Part shown: positions 55,501-62,590 of the stretch, piece after piece
Layout: every line of letters begins with the position of its first letter
How positions within the stretch are numbered: position 1 is the first letter of the stretch
Translations under genes and position numbers: made by a program
Notes under the pieces: generated by a model
Seen by the model: the letters and a program-made list of their open reading frames with translations, nothing else
What the model was told of the DNA's origin: nothing
Database searches by the model: none
Assembly: GCA_012932295.1 (NCBI GenBank)
Contig: JAAONU010000001.1
Span: 37,169,449-37,233,448, forward strand
DNA from: Cyclina sinensis
Taxonomy: Eukaryota > Mollusca > Bivalvia > Venerida > Veneridae
Length of the DNA: 64,000 nt
Direction: 5' to 3'

Positions 55501-58500
55501 CAAAAACTTGATGAAAATGAGAAAAACCAGCTTCTGTAAAGATAATATTTCTAAAAAAATACTTACCACACCAGTTAAAGGGCGGTTATCCATAAGATTA
55601 AAAGGTTCATCTCTAAGTTCATATCATTGCTATTTGGGTGGTTAATTCCACATACACTTGATGTTTCTTCACTTTTCTATCTGAATGAAGAGTTGGTACC
55701 AATTAATCTAAAATATAAAGACAAAGAGGTAAGATACATGTTTGATTTGTCGATGACATTAACTACTTACTGTAAAATCTGCAAACTTTGTTTCTTTATT
55801 TTTCTTTGGGGGATAGTGGGCATGAAATACATTGTGACAATCTAATCTGAGGTCCTACATTTTAAAATGACTCAATGTAACTTTTACACAAACAGCACAT
55901 AAAGTTTTGCAGTTTGTTCCTTCATTTTACACATTAAAATTTTAAAGATTTACAGCTGGAATAATAGGAAAAGTGTGAATTTTCAACATTTCATGAATAA
56001 ACGATATGTATACCAAGGCTTAATAAAAATTTTACTAAACAGGAAGCTATCATCTACAATAACATAAACTGTGGTAGCATCATTCATAATTTTTACAAAT
56101 CAACCAATCATCTGTAAAAGTATCTGCATCCATCATTAATATGCACCGTGTAACTGACTGGTGTGGTACATGGTCCAAAAAGGAGTAAACAAGCAGACCT
56201 TTGCAAATGAAAAATAATTTGCCTTTCTTACCTCTTGAAAGAAAATACTAATGTTGTTAGCATAAACTGTTCAGTTTTGGGCTGAAAGTTTGGGCATTTC
56301 CCTCGAGTAGTGAGCAGAAAACCAGTTTGTATGCAATTATTGAACCCATTAATGTTAACTCATAACTAGATGAAAATGAAAAACGGAAATAATAAAAATA
56401 AACTTCAAAATATCATGACACATTTTTTACAAATCTCTATATGAATATCTATGAAACTTTTTTTTTTTACATTTTTGCAGGTACAGAGATCAAGATTGAT
56501 GAATTGACTTCAAATATCAAAAATGAAATAGATGGCCTGAATGATCTGGCTAATCCATTCGTAAGTAAAATGGTGGCTTACTTCGTTAAATCAGGCTTTA
56601 ACTCATGCATGGTTGGCTGGTTACAATCCTTTAATACAAGCCTTTCACAGATTGTGTCATAGCACCCTATTGTACAAACATATGTACCAAGAAAAAAACA
56701 TTCCCTTGAAATATAATCTAATGTTTATGTTTAATAAGAATATATATAAAATATGATATATAGATATTGTTTTCATTCAAATTCCTGATGAGCAACCAGA
56801 TAAAAAATTGGCACAGGAAAAGAAATTAATCTGATGCTTGGGATTACCTGTAATAAATGTCAGTGAATGGTGGAAGGGGGGGGTCTGAATCTCTTCCTTG
56901 GAAAATCATAAAATGTATAACATAAACAAAAAAGGCATGCCAAAGTGCTGGAAAAATAGAGTATCAAATATGACAAACACTGGCATATTTTTTTAGGTAC
57001 TAACACTGTCTTTTCCCATGAAATAGTCTGTATCTTTTTTCTGTAGTTTGTTACCCTGATCATGTTATTAAATGAAATCTAAGGCAAAAATTATAATGTT
57101 ATTTTCAGATCAAGAGCATGGAGGAAAGTCGCCAAGAATTCAATGATGCAAATGATGTAATGGATGATATTGCAGATTACATGTAATTTCTTGATTGCAC
57201 TTGATAAGGCTTTGTCAGTTTTGCTGTCATTCACACTTTTATATGTCCGCTTTCTTTCCTAAAAACATCATCAGCAATTGAAAAAAATAATTTTACAAAA
57301 TATTATTGCACATCCATTATGATTTTTATATAGTAATAATCCTGCTTCAGGTATATAGATAAAGCAGTAATACCAGGAAAACAAGACTAGTGGAGCTTTC
57401 CAAGCAGAAATGGTTAAAATACAAAACTTTTAGCCAAAAGTTTATGGTGTTCTGTTAGGGCCAGCGCATTCTACCTGAGAATGCGAAGCGCGACAGAATG
57501 ATGGTGGCAGTATTAGCTTCACCATCATACTGTAGTACATTCACTATTGTACTGTTGCGCTTTGCACTTGGCATTCTCTGGGAGAATGCACTGGGCCTAA
57601 CAGAACACTGTAATAGTCAGACAATAATGTTCTTTTCTACCTTTATTCCAAATTTACACAAATTGATTTATACTGTATGCATATTTGACAAAAAGTCAGA
57701 ATTTACTAAATAACTGTTTTTCATTCTTAGATGGTATGCTTGCATAGGAATGGGATGTGCTGTTCTTCTAGTGATTTTCTTTTACTATCTTGGAGTGTTA
57801 TATGGTTTGTGTGGAGAGAGGCCTGGGCCTAGGGCTGCCTGCTGTAACAGAGGGACTGGAGCCAACCTTTTGTGCACGTAAGGCAAAGTTACATTAGGTG
57901 CACCATCAGTGGAGAAGACTGCTCAAGTCAAAAATAGTAATAAGTTGTCACTGTGAGCTGTTTATTAGTGTGTAAATAGCCAAAAGAAACCAAGACAAAT
58001 TATTGAAATATGTCTTTTATTTAAGAAAAGAAGTATAAACATATGTAAGATTTGTTGAAGATACAAAAAAAATCACATTTTTTCAGATATGTAGATATTC
58101 ATAAGACTTATGACAGATTCTTTAGTTATACAGTGTTATAACAAATGTAAAACAGCTAACTAGGTCTTAGCCTGTTTTGAGATTTTTGTTTTAGTGTTAG
58201 CACAAGACTTAGTATTGTGTCCTGTTTATTTTAGGGGAATCTGTTGTACCTTCCTGTTTTGTTGGATCCTTATGATAGTGGTCATATTGCTGTTTGCCCT
58301 TGGAGGGCTTAGCTATTCTATGGCTTGCAAGTATGTTGCACCTGGTGTGGAAAATGTGAAAGTAAGTTTGTATTTTGGTAAAGTTGAGTAAGTTATGTGG
58401 TATTATTTGTCTTTGAATGTTTAAAGATAAATGTGTGTCAGAAACATTATCTATGTGTGATGATGAGTGAGTACATATCCATGCATGTGAGAGCATGTTT

Positions 58501-61500
58501 GTAATGAAAGATGAATATATTTAATTCATACTTATTTGTTTTGTCTCAATTGCAAAGAACCTGTTTAAACTTTTTTAAGCCCAACATGGAATCAGACACT
58601 ATAAGGAAGGGGCAGTAACTTACATTACTGACACCTGTTCACTACTGTGTGAACTCAGGCATTTACGGCTTCTGAAGGATACAGCTAGTACTTCGGCTTA
58701 GATTTAAACAAAAAACATTCAAAACAAATATGTATGTATTGGTCAATATGTGTGGTTCTATGTCAAATTTTGTATCATTCGCTTATCAATTTCAGTATCA
58801 AATTTTCAAATTTTTCAGGTTTTTGAATCAGTATTGTCTGATGGCTTCAACTGGAATGTTGGCAAGTCATTTGATGTTGCAAACCTGACTATAGCTGGGA
58901 TGTTTGAGTAAGTCATACATTATATATTAGGGGGTAAATTATGACTTCCTGTTCTAACAAACTCTTGTTCATGTAAAATATGGTAAGAAAGGCTTATTAC
59001 TGCAGATGAAATAAAGCCATTAAAAAAAAAGCAGAAGACAGAAGGAAAATCAATGAAAATCAATATTTTCTCTTTTGAAGTTTTATTGATGTTAATTTGA
59101 CAAAAGGTCAAGTTAATCTGTTTACATCAGCATTTTTTAAGCAAATATTCTTTTACATATTAATCTCAATTGTTATTTGTTTTCATTGGCTGTACATCAT
59201 AAATTAATGAATATCGTATAACTTAGATTGCTATAGTAGTGACTGTACATCATAAATTAATGAATATCGTATAACTTAGATTGCTATAGTAGTGCACTGT
59301 ATATCATAAATTAATGAATATCATATAACTTAGATTGCTATATTAGTGCACTGTATATCATAAATTAATGAATATCATATAACTTAGATTGCTATAGTAG
59401 TGCACTGTATATCATAAATTAATGAATATCATATAACTTAGATTGCTATAGTAGTGCACTGTTTAAAACTTTAAAAATCTTCTTGTCAAAAACAACAAAG
59501 CCTAGTGTTAAGATATTTGATGTGTACCATTGTCTAGTAGACCTCTACCACGTTTGTACAAATCATGGACCCTGGAGTAACATAGGTATTGCCCCAGGGG
59601 TCGTTTAATCTTACATAGAGTTATATAAAAGAAATATTTAAAAATCTTCTTGTTTGAAACTACTAGGCCTAGGGCTTACATATTTGGTTTGAAGCAATAT
59701 CTAGTGGACATTTACCAAATCTTATTAATCATGCCTCTTTGGTCAGCATTGGCCCCATCCCAGGGGTACTTGATTTAACATAGACTTATTTGGGAAAAAC
59801 TTCAAAAATCTTCTTGTCAGAAACAATAAGGCCCAGAGTTAAGATATTTATGTGTACCATTTTCTAGTGAACCTAGTTTATTCTTATCATGGCCCATGTG
59901 TGAAAATTTGCCCCACCCCAGGTGCTATACATAGAGTTATATAGGAAAAAGTTTTAAATATTTCTTGTCTGAAACTACAAGACCTAGATCTTAGATATTT
60001 TGTTTGTAGCATCATCAAGTGGACTTTAACCAATATCGTACAAATTCGTACAAATCGTCGGAATTTGCCCCACCCAAGGGGTCTCTTCATTTCAGATAGA
60101 CCTAAATAGGAAAAAGCTGAAAATCTTCTGGCCAGAAACCATAAGGTTAGAGTTTATATACTTGCTGTGTGGCATGGTATATTGGACTTCTACGAGATTT
60201 GTACAAATCATGACCCTTGGGTTAAAATTGGCCCTGTCCCAGTCGTTACTTGGTTTTACATAAAGTTATATACCCCAGTAAGAAGAAGTATTTAAAAAAA
60301 ATCTTATCAGAAAGAGAAAATATTATGGTTCAGCATTGCCTAGTTAATTAGATGGGGCTTTGGAAAATCTTGGTCCTCACCCTGGTACCCAGCCCCACCC
60401 AACTCGAGATATTTTTCAATGGTTTTAAAGATGATCTATATAGGGCCATCATGGCACTCCTCACACTCCTTTTTCAGGTGCCTGCAGAGTTCATAAGTTT
60501 GGTTTGAAAATATTTTTGATATTTAATGTGGTATTTGAACCATCTGGCACATGCCTTAGGCAGTATGACTGGCCCTCCTGAATCACTCACCACCATAAAA
60601 TCAAGACATAGCATTTTAACTATGAATATTAGTGAATTAGATAACATTTTCTTACAAAAGGCTGTCTGCCATGTCAGATTATTAAACTTTATTAGCAAAC
60701 TATTTTAAATTTCACATTTTAATAAGGATATCCATGGAAATAGACTGTTTCTTTACTGTAGTATGAGCAACTAAAATTAAATTTAAATACAATGTATCAC
60801 ATTAAAGTACTTGCCATTTTATCCAAGATGGCAGACTAGGGACCATATTAGACTGTGCTATAAATTGGTTAAATAACTGCTTGGACAGTCAAAGAGACTG
60901 ACTCACAGAGGGGCGGATGATGAAAAAAAAAGAAAATGTTTATACATCTTGAAATTCTAGCTGTAATTGTGAAGAACATAACTAGCTAAGTTACTGACTC
61001 ATTTTTTGATGCAGAAAAACATCAAAATATAAAATTTTACACACTTTTATCCGTAGAAAATTTACCCTGTTAGTCACAGGGTAGATACTTTAGTTATAAC
61101 ATTAATTTTGACGAAACTTGAGAACTTGTCTCTGTGGCTCAGTGGTGTAGATAATCACTCTATATTTTACCAACCGAAAGGTCATGGGTTCGAATCCTGG
61201 TTACATCAAAACTTTTTTTTTAGTTTTCATTGTGTTTAGAAGCATAATATTATGGGCTTTTTTCCATTGTGTATTAACTTCTCTTAAATTTTAAAGAAAA
61301 AAAATTCGGCTAAATTCAGTGAGTCATTCGCTTTAAATGAGACTATTTATGAAACTGCACAAAATAGGTTTATATAGCAAGTAATTCTGGTTAAACTGTG
61401 TGTTTGCATTCATTACTGTGAACTGACAGCTCCTTTGAAAATTAAGATTAACATGTCTCTTATGTTTTAGTATATAAAAGAATTTGTTTAGGCTTTAGTT

Positions 61501-61653
61501 ATACACTGAATACTTAAACTTAGTTTAAAGTATTAACAGCATGATGAGTTTGTTTGTTTATTCTATTTCAGGGACTGTAAAGAAAATACTGGCATATATT
61601 CAGCACTAAAACTCCATTCCAAATTTGATATAGATAAACAGTTAAATCTGAGT
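19686..61653 (+). CDS. PROM1: Prominin (CD133 family) gene, 5' part; 16 exons, 3' end outside the window
   Basis: Prominins are pentaspan membrane glycoproteins that bind cholesterol and shape plasma-membrane protrusions and cilia. I joined exons 19686-19914, 32955-32987, 33298-33365, 36121-36329, 36974-37109, 39552-39621, 40702-40785, 41080-41276, 47783-47851, 50182-50245, 56481-56560, 57109-57182, 57731-57877, 58235-58361, 58819-58907 and 61572-61653. All have GT-AG borders and matching phases, totalling 1758 nt (586 residues; human PROM1 is 865). Visible features are a signal peptide (1-21), TM1 ~118-139, a Cys cluster 137-149, TM2 ~167-188, a long extracellular loop with NxS/T sites, TM3 ~440-461, TM4 ~491-512, and the start of the second extracellular loop. 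TM5 and the C-terminal tail are missing because the window ends. PROM1 versus PROM2 orthology is not resolved. Confidence 0.93.
23061..23166 (+). repeat. Minisatellite, 22-bp unit, about 5 copies
   Basis: The unit TAATCAGATTGTATTTACTA repeats five times; the last three copies share a T-to-G change (GTATTGAC), showing stepwise expansion. Confidence 0.85.
24891..24957 (+). repeat. Perfect 33-bp direct duplication
   Basis: Two adjacent copies of a 33-bp unit beginning CTTTAATAAGTATTTTAGTA. Confidence 0.85.
25083..26638 (+). mobile_element. Pearl-like element with ~150-bp array
   Basis: The left end TATATGCCGGAAGGGGGCAT forms a hairpin and is followed by TCCGTCCGTC. The interior holds about nine diverged units containing GTCAAAGGTCAAGGTCACA and CATTTACACTCTGTAAC. 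The right end has hairpin CCGCCCAGCGG then TGCTCTTG|TTTT. It sits in prominin intron 1 in the sense orientation. Confidence 0.72.
26862..27877 (+). repeat. Segmental duplication, copy A (5' part)
   Basis: It aligns with 29706-30500: shared anchors include TTCTATACATCCATCTGTTT, the 51-bp minisatellite, and GGACAGTTTGCT. Copy A is interrupted by the element at 27878-29061 and resumes at 29062-29312. Confidence 0.75.
27140..27556 (+). repeat. Minisatellite, 51-bp unit, about 8 copies
   Basis: The unit contains AGTAAATGAACTAAAATATT and GTTGCACCCTGTAATAATTT. Period 51 is a multiple of three, so it yields an open but meaningless 17-residue-periodic minus-strand frame. A shorter homologous array lies at 30003-30200. 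Confidence 0.85.
27878..29061 (+). mobile_element. Pearl-like element with ~150-bp array (family of 42359)
   Basis: The left end TTATGCCCCCAATCAAAGAT carries hairpin ATGCCCCC/GGGGGCAT, then TCGGTCGGTCGG. About seven tandem units contain GGTTTCCGATCAATAACTAG and CAAACTTGGTATGCTGGTTG. The right end has hairpin ATGTTTTACAAACAT then TTCTTG|TT. Paralogous copy B near 30500 lacks the insertion. Confidence 0.8.
29062..29312 (+). repeat. Segmental duplication, copy A (3' part)
   Basis: It matches 30515-30745 (for example AAGATGAACATAAATAGACA and TTTACTAAGACAG). It continues copy A after the inserted element and is cut off by the tRNA-like element at 29318. Confidence 0.75.
29318..29640 (-). mobile_element. 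TIR-flanked tRNA-like element (copy 2, truncated)
   Basis: One terminal repeat TTTAAAGCGACTGACTC is visible. A B-box complement (AGGATTCAAACC) lies near 29454. The other end is not recognisable by about 29640. Confidence 0.5.
29685..29705 (+). mobile_element. Solo left end of a pearl-like element
   Basis: TTATGCCCCCCATCAAAGAT matches the left ends at 27878 and 42359 and breaks directly into duplication copy B. Sense orientation. Confidence 0.6.
29706..30745 (+). repeat. Segmental duplication, copy B
   Basis: Second copy of 26862-27877 plus 29062-29312, lacking the 27878 element. It includes a reduced 51-bp minisatellite at 30003-30200. Confidence 0.75.
30746..32925 (+). other. Prominin intron 1, 3' part
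   Basis: AT-rich intron with no recognisable element ends, RNA genes or exons. Confidence 0.55.
32926..32950 (+). repeat. (GTT)n microsatellite at the exon 2 acceptor
   Basis: About eight GTT triplets run into the TTTTCAG acceptor of the 33-nt exon 2, so the microsatellite forms most of its polypyrimidine tract. Confidence 0.85.
32955..32987 (+). CDS. PROM1: Prominin exon 2, 33-nt microexon
   Basis: With the flanking split codons it encodes INAIYNHTTTV and D88. The phase is symmetric (enters and leaves in phase 1), so skipping keeps the frame. NHT is a possible glycosylation site. The acceptor is TTTTCAG and the donor TAG|GTAAGC. Confidence 0.85.
33298..33365 (+). CDS. PROM1: Prominin exon 3
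   Basis: It covers residues 88-110, (D)IEVLIKVVNQSDYGKLQKDW and QD, the juxtamembrane N-terminal ectodomain, with one NQS sequon. The acceptor is TTTCCAG and the donor GAT|GTAAGT. Confidence 0.9.
34489..35805 (+). mobile_element. Pearl-like element with ~160-bp array
   Basis: The left end has TACCCC/GGGTA pairing, followed by GGGCGGGCGGGC. Repeated units contain CCATCTTCACTATTTGCAGA and GAGCATAACTTGAAAACTAC. The right end has hairpin ATCACATTTAGTGAT then AGCTCTAG|TTTT. It lies in intron 3, sense orientation. Open frames at 35214-35793 are array artefacts. Confidence 0.72.
35806..36000 (+). repeat. Remnant of a pearl-like element
   Basis: TTGGGGGCATTTGTCATTAA near 35963 resembles the right end of the 48054 element (GGGGGCATTGTCATC), in the sense orientation. 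The rest is decayed. Confidence 0.4.
36121..36329 (+). CDS. PROM1: Prominin exon 4: TM1, Cys cluster, first cytoplasmic loop
   Basis: It covers residues 111-180. YAGCIIVGMIFIVFMPIIG is TM1. It runs into CIYCCCHCCCHQCGG, the prominin cytoplasmic Cys cluster (human FCMCRCCNKCGG) near the membrane, likely acylated. TM2 begins at TYTVLLLIFATF. Donor CT|GTAAGT. Confidence 0.95.
36974..37109 (+). CDS. PROM1: Prominin exon 5: end of TM2, start of first large ectodomain
   Basis: It covers residues 180-225: AGCIITFLGSELFYKSV, then SLTHLQTFANSTIN. NST is a glycosylation sequon. The acceptor is TTTCAG and the donor AAT|GTATGT. Confidence 0.92.
37614..37727. repeat. Foldback (long inverted repeat), ~50-bp arms
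   Basis: Arms AAGTGTTTTCATAATGGCC...GACAGTCATATTAGCC and their complement pair around a short TTCGGCCTCA centre. The related 5' sequence 37360-37460 has repeated ATTATGA motifs. Confidence 0.8.
37885..38013. repeat. Second foldback, ~58-bp arms
   Basis: Imperfect arms containing GAATTTATTTCATC, GTGAACACCATATG and ATTTTCAC pair around GAGTGGCGCAGCCAC. A separate inverted pair TTTATTTTATGCC (about 38026) and GGCATAAAATAAA (about 38654) suggests a larger element. Confidence 0.75.
38014..39551 (+). other. Prominin intron 5, remainder
   Basis: Contains the outer inverted pair noted at 38026/38654; otherwise unremarkable AT-rich sequence. Confidence 0.45.
39552..39621 (+). CDS. PROM1: Prominin exon 6
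   Basis: It covers residues 226-248, DIKNIAQEEIIDKGLNKIL and HTVK, a helical segment of the first extracellular loop. The acceptor is TTTTTTCAG and the donor AAAG|GTAAAC. Confidence 0.85.
40515..40555 (+). repeat. Remnant right-end hairpin of a pearl-like element
   Basis: TGTGTCCTTTGGACACATTT is the same hairpin as the right ends at 8477 and 63426, followed by TTCTTTTT. Only this end survives. Confidence 0.4.
40702..40785 (+). CDS. PROM1: Prominin exon 7
   Basis: It covers residues 249-276, (D)AANRTVTKVKDRINATYLL and EEAADLGQ, with two sequons (NRT, NAT). The acceptor is TTGTAG and the donor CAAG|GTAATC. Phase 1 at both ends. Confidence 0.88.
41080..41276 (+). CDS. PROM1: Prominin exon 8
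   Basis: It covers residues 277-342. It is helical, then CPSGTNGCQSLVDDVKNLI with two Cys as in prominin loop 1, and FSPNYTS at the end. The acceptor is CTTTAG and the donor AGT|GTAAGT. Confidence 0.9.
42359..43259 (+). mobile_element. Pearl-like element (same family as 27878)
   Basis: The left end is TTATGCCCCCCATCGAAGAT, then GGTCGGTCAGTCAG. Six units contain AATAACTATAGAACGCTTGG and TCACCAGGTCAAAGGCCAAG. The right end has GTTTCACAAAC hairpin then ATCTCTTG|TTTTT. It lies in intron 8, sense. Confidence 0.78.
43625..45028 (+). mobile_element. Tc1-type DNA transposon, internally deleted
   Basis: Terminal inverted repeats CTCAACAAAAAATGTTTTGC (43625) and its complement ending at 45028 match over about 30 bp with few changes, and both are flanked by TA. 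The 1404-bp element is shorter than full Tc1 elements (about 1.6 kb or more), because the 5' part of the transposase is missing. Confidence 0.92.
43936..44646 (+). pseudogene. Tc1 transposase, N-terminally truncated (C-terminal 236 residues open)
   Basis: The frame is uninterrupted from just after a TAG (43933-43935) to the TAA at 44644. It retains the whole catalytic core: FTDESRF (first Asp), SVMIWGG, LQDDNARPH (second Asp) and WPARSPDLSPIEHVWD (Glu), with 34 residues between second Asp and Glu (DD34E, Tc1 type). The paired helix-turn-helix DNA-binding domain and start codon are absent; non-coding 5' sequence is fused straight to mid-protein. An internal Met frame starts at 44203. It cannot bind its own ends as it stands; the intact core suggests a recent deletion derivative. 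Confidence 0.9.
45653..47096 (+). mobile_element. Pearl-like element with two kinds of tandem array
   Basis: The left end TTTTAGCCCACCTGTCACAC is related to that at 6477. The first array (45740-46500, about 155-bp units) contains GGGGTCAGAACTGGCCCCGC and is homologous, by complement, to 4034-6477. The second array (46560-46990, about 120 bp) contains GCAATGAAATTTGGACC. The right end has hairpin AGGGCCATTGGCCCT then TTTG|TTTC. A C28 run lies between the arrays. Confidence 0.7.
46522..46549 (+). repeat. Poly(C) tract, 28 bases
   Basis: An uninterrupted run of C between two tandem arrays of one mobile element. The exact length is likely unreliable. Confidence 0.8.
47438..47652 (+). repeat. Minisatellite, ~38-bp unit, about 6 copies
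   Basis: The unit is AATTCTAAAACAACTGTTGT plus CTGGTTAAATACAAT, directly upstream of prominin exon 9. Confidence 0.85.
47783..47851 (+). CDS. PROM1: Prominin exon 9
   Basis: It covers residues 343-365, LNTLDDKVDQVSKAVNISNF and VKE, a coiled-coil-like segment with one NIS sequon. It is 23 codons, phase 0-0, so it could be skipped in frame. The acceptor is ATTTCAG and the donor GAA|GTAAGT. Confidence 0.85.
48054..48912 (+). mobile_element. Pearl-like element with ~180-bp array
   Basis: The left end TTTATGCCCCCCGAATTGAG is followed by TCCGTCCGTCTGTCAGTCC. Four to five units contain TTTGACCTTGACCCCTGAAT and TTCATACTTGGACACAACA. The right end has hairpin TGTCATCTTACAGTGACA then GTTCTTG|TT. It lies in intron 9, sense. 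Confidence 0.75.
48913..50181 (+). other. Prominin intron 9, 3' part
   Basis: AT-rich. A plausible-looking minus frame at 48890-49126 has no recognisable product. Nothing else seen. Confidence 0.45.
50182..50245 (+). CDS. PROM1: Prominin exon 10
   Basis: It covers residues 366-386, AEEQFNNVYKEVNSTIESD and IS, with one NST sequon. The acceptor is TTTTGCAG and the donor TCTG|GTATGT. Confidence 0.85.
50569..51010 (-). mobile_element. TIR-flanked tRNA-like element (copy 3)
   Basis: Ends CTTTAAGCGATTGACTCAC and GTGAGTCAGTCCCTTTAAA are inverted repeats. The A-box complement CCACTGAGCCACAGAGAC lies at 50751; the B-box is degraded. It lies in intron 10, antisense to prominin. Confidence 0.65.
51659..52700 (+). 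mobile_element. Pearl-like element, right end lost
   Basis: Its left end TGTAGCTTGTACACC is followed by hairpin TGAGCATGAAGTGCTCA, related to the ends at 6477 and 45653. Four to five decayed units contain TCTTCTTGTCTGAAACCACA and TTGTTCAAATTATGCC. No right end was found. Confidence 0.6.
52701..54774 (+). other. Prominin intron 10, very AT-rich block
   Basis: The motif AATTACCCCACCCACT occurs twice (about 53164 and 53742). If the antisense exon at 54775 is real, this could be its 3' UTR. No other feature is visible. Confidence 0.35.
54775..54944 (-). CDS. Candidate terminal exon of an unidentified antisense gene nested in prominin intron 10
   Basis: On the minus strand an acceptor TTTGTTTACAG| opens a 55-residue frame ending in TAA. 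Its composition looks protein-like: SAQIDQQLAFYTNTSFQ, then EILDYFELGIYVI and a Lys-rich tail. I do not recognise the family. A possible upstream exon at 55567-55612 has a perfect GTG|GTAAGT donor, but its phase does not fit unless a weaker donor is used. It could be a nested gene, a pseudogene fragment or chance. Confidence 0.35.
55567..55612 (-). CDS. Candidate upstream exon for the antisense frame
   Basis: On the minus strand CTTAG| precedes a 46-nt open block reading DEPFNLMDNRPLTGV, followed by |GTAAGT. The phase does not connect to 54775-54944 with this donor, so the link is unproven. Confidence 0.2.
56481..56560 (+). CDS. PROM1: Prominin exon 11
   Basis: It covers residues 387-413, (G)TEIKIDELTSNIKNEIDGL and NDLANPF. 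The acceptor is TTTTTGCAG and the donor TTC|GTAAGT, phase 1 to 0. Confidence 0.87.
57109..57182 (+). CDS. PROM1: Prominin exon 12
   Basis: It covers residues 414-437, IKSMEESRQEFNDANDVMDD and IADY, the end of extracellular loop 1 just before TM3. The acceptor is TTTTCAG and the donor AT|GTAATT. Confidence 0.87.
57447..57608. mobile_element. Small foldback MITE, 162 bp
   Basis: Terminal arms of about 40 bp (GTGTTCTGTTAGGGCCAGCG ... and complement ... GGGCCTAACAGAACAC) are near-perfect inverted repeats, each holding an inner GCATTCT..AGAATGC palindrome. It lies in prominin intron 12. Confidence 0.8.
57731..57877 (+). CDS. PROM1: Prominin exon 13: TM3 and second cytoplasmic loop
   Basis: It covers residues 438-486. 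WYACIGMGCAVLLVIFFYYL is TM3. It is followed by GVLYGLCGERPGPRAACCNR, matching the prominin FYYLGLLCGVCG region. The acceptor is TTCTTAG and the donor AC|GTAAGG. Confidence 0.95.
58235..58361 (+). CDS. PROM1: Prominin exon 14: TM4
   Basis: It covers residues 487-529. FLFCWILMIVVILLFALGG is TM4 (human SFLFCWILMIIVVLTFVFG), then YSMACKYV opens the second extracellular loop. The acceptor is ATTTTAG and the donor AAA|GTAAGT. Confidence 0.95.
58819..58907 (+). CDS. PROM1: Prominin exon 15
   Basis: It covers residues 530-558, VFESVLSDGFNWNVGKSFDV, then ANLTIAGMF, in extracellular loop 2 with an NLT sequon. The acceptor is TTTTTCAG and the donor GA|GTAAGT. Confidence 0.9.
59190..59460 (+). repeat. 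Minisatellite, 54-bp unit, 5 copies
   Basis: Near-identical units starting CTGTACATCATAAATTAATG begin at 59190, 59243, 59297, 59351 and 59405. The array ends abruptly in the truncated element at 59462. Confidence 0.9.
59462..60463 (+). mobile_element. Pearl-like element, left end lost
   Basis: Five to six diverged units contain AAATCTTCTTGTC, GCATCATC-type and GCCCCACCCCAGG motifs, homologous to 45740-46500. The right-end hairpin GGGCCATCATGGC is present near 60442. It lies in intron 15, sense. Confidence 0.55.
60891..61336 (+). mobile_element. TIR-flanked tRNA-like element (copy 4, best preserved)
   Basis: Ends CAAAGAGACTGACTCAC and GTGAGTCATTCGCTTTAAA are inverted repeats. The core has A-box TGGCTCAGTGG (61135-61145) and a perfect B-box GGTTCGAATCC (61187-61197). 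The tRNA acceptor stem does not pair, so this is not a tRNA gene. It lies in intron 15, sense. Confidence 0.75.
61572..61653 (+). CDS. PROM1: Prominin exon 16 (last in window)
   Basis: It covers residues 559-586, (E)DCKENTGIYSALKLHSKFD and IDKQLNLS, in extracellular loop 2 with an NLS sequon. The acceptor is ATTTCAG and the donor AGT|GTAAGT, so further exons must follow beyond 64000. Confidence 0.9.
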
Positions 61654-62590
61654 GTAAGTATTTCATTACATTATCTTAGAGAATTGTTGTTTTTTGTTAT
61701 GAAGTCTTTGTGAACGTGAGTTGTCAGAAATATTGCTATCTAAAATCTGAACTTGCATGAATTGTCTTTTAGAAGTATTATTATGATTATACAATTTTTG
61801 AGTGGTCCTCAATAGAGATGATGTATTATTGGTTCATACTGCAAACCATTCATCTGTCAGTCAGTTATTTATGTTGTCCGTCCTGCCAAGATAAGACTTC
61901 AACTTTTGTGATGTATTTTGCAGGATTTTAGAGTAACTTTGCACAAATGTTTATCACATGGCAGCAGTGTGTTGTAAACCAGTCACCTCCAAATTATATA
62001 GAATACTGCCTGTCTATATGTTGTTATTCTATGGTTTGTGACATGTTTTTAAATAGTACTGATGTTCATCTCACCAATAAAAGGTCAAGGTCATATTTTG
62101 ATGCACAAACCTCATAGAGCTATAGACCGTTCCAGAAATTAGTACCTCCCTGATTACGTCCCTTGTATCCACCATTAAGGGACTGCACAGATTGAAGCCA
62201 TTTTATAATCCCAAGCTTATAGAAAAAGTCCCATTTTTATGTCCCCCTTTGAAAAAGGGAGGGCATATTGCTTTGCTGCTGTCTGTCTGTTGGTCTGTCT
62301 GTATGTCCACTAAGAGTTTCCGTTCATTTTCTTTGCAGAGGTTGCACATACTGAAATAAAATTTGGTATACAGATTTATCATAAGAATATCTAGGTCAAG
62401 ATCTGTTTTGGGTTTGATCGAGCAATTTTTGACAGAGTTATGCCCCTTGGACTTAGAAAAATTCCGATTATTTGCAGTTTCCGTTCATTTTCTTCGCAGA
62501 GATTTCACATACCGAAATGAAATTTAGTATACAGATTAATCATAAGAATATCTAGGTCAAGTTCTGTTTTGGGTACGATCAAGCAATTTT

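Noticed and set aside
61131..61205. Possible tRNA gene
   Set aside because: A and B boxes are good, but the acceptor stem does not pair and the sequence lies inside a repeated TIR-flanked element.
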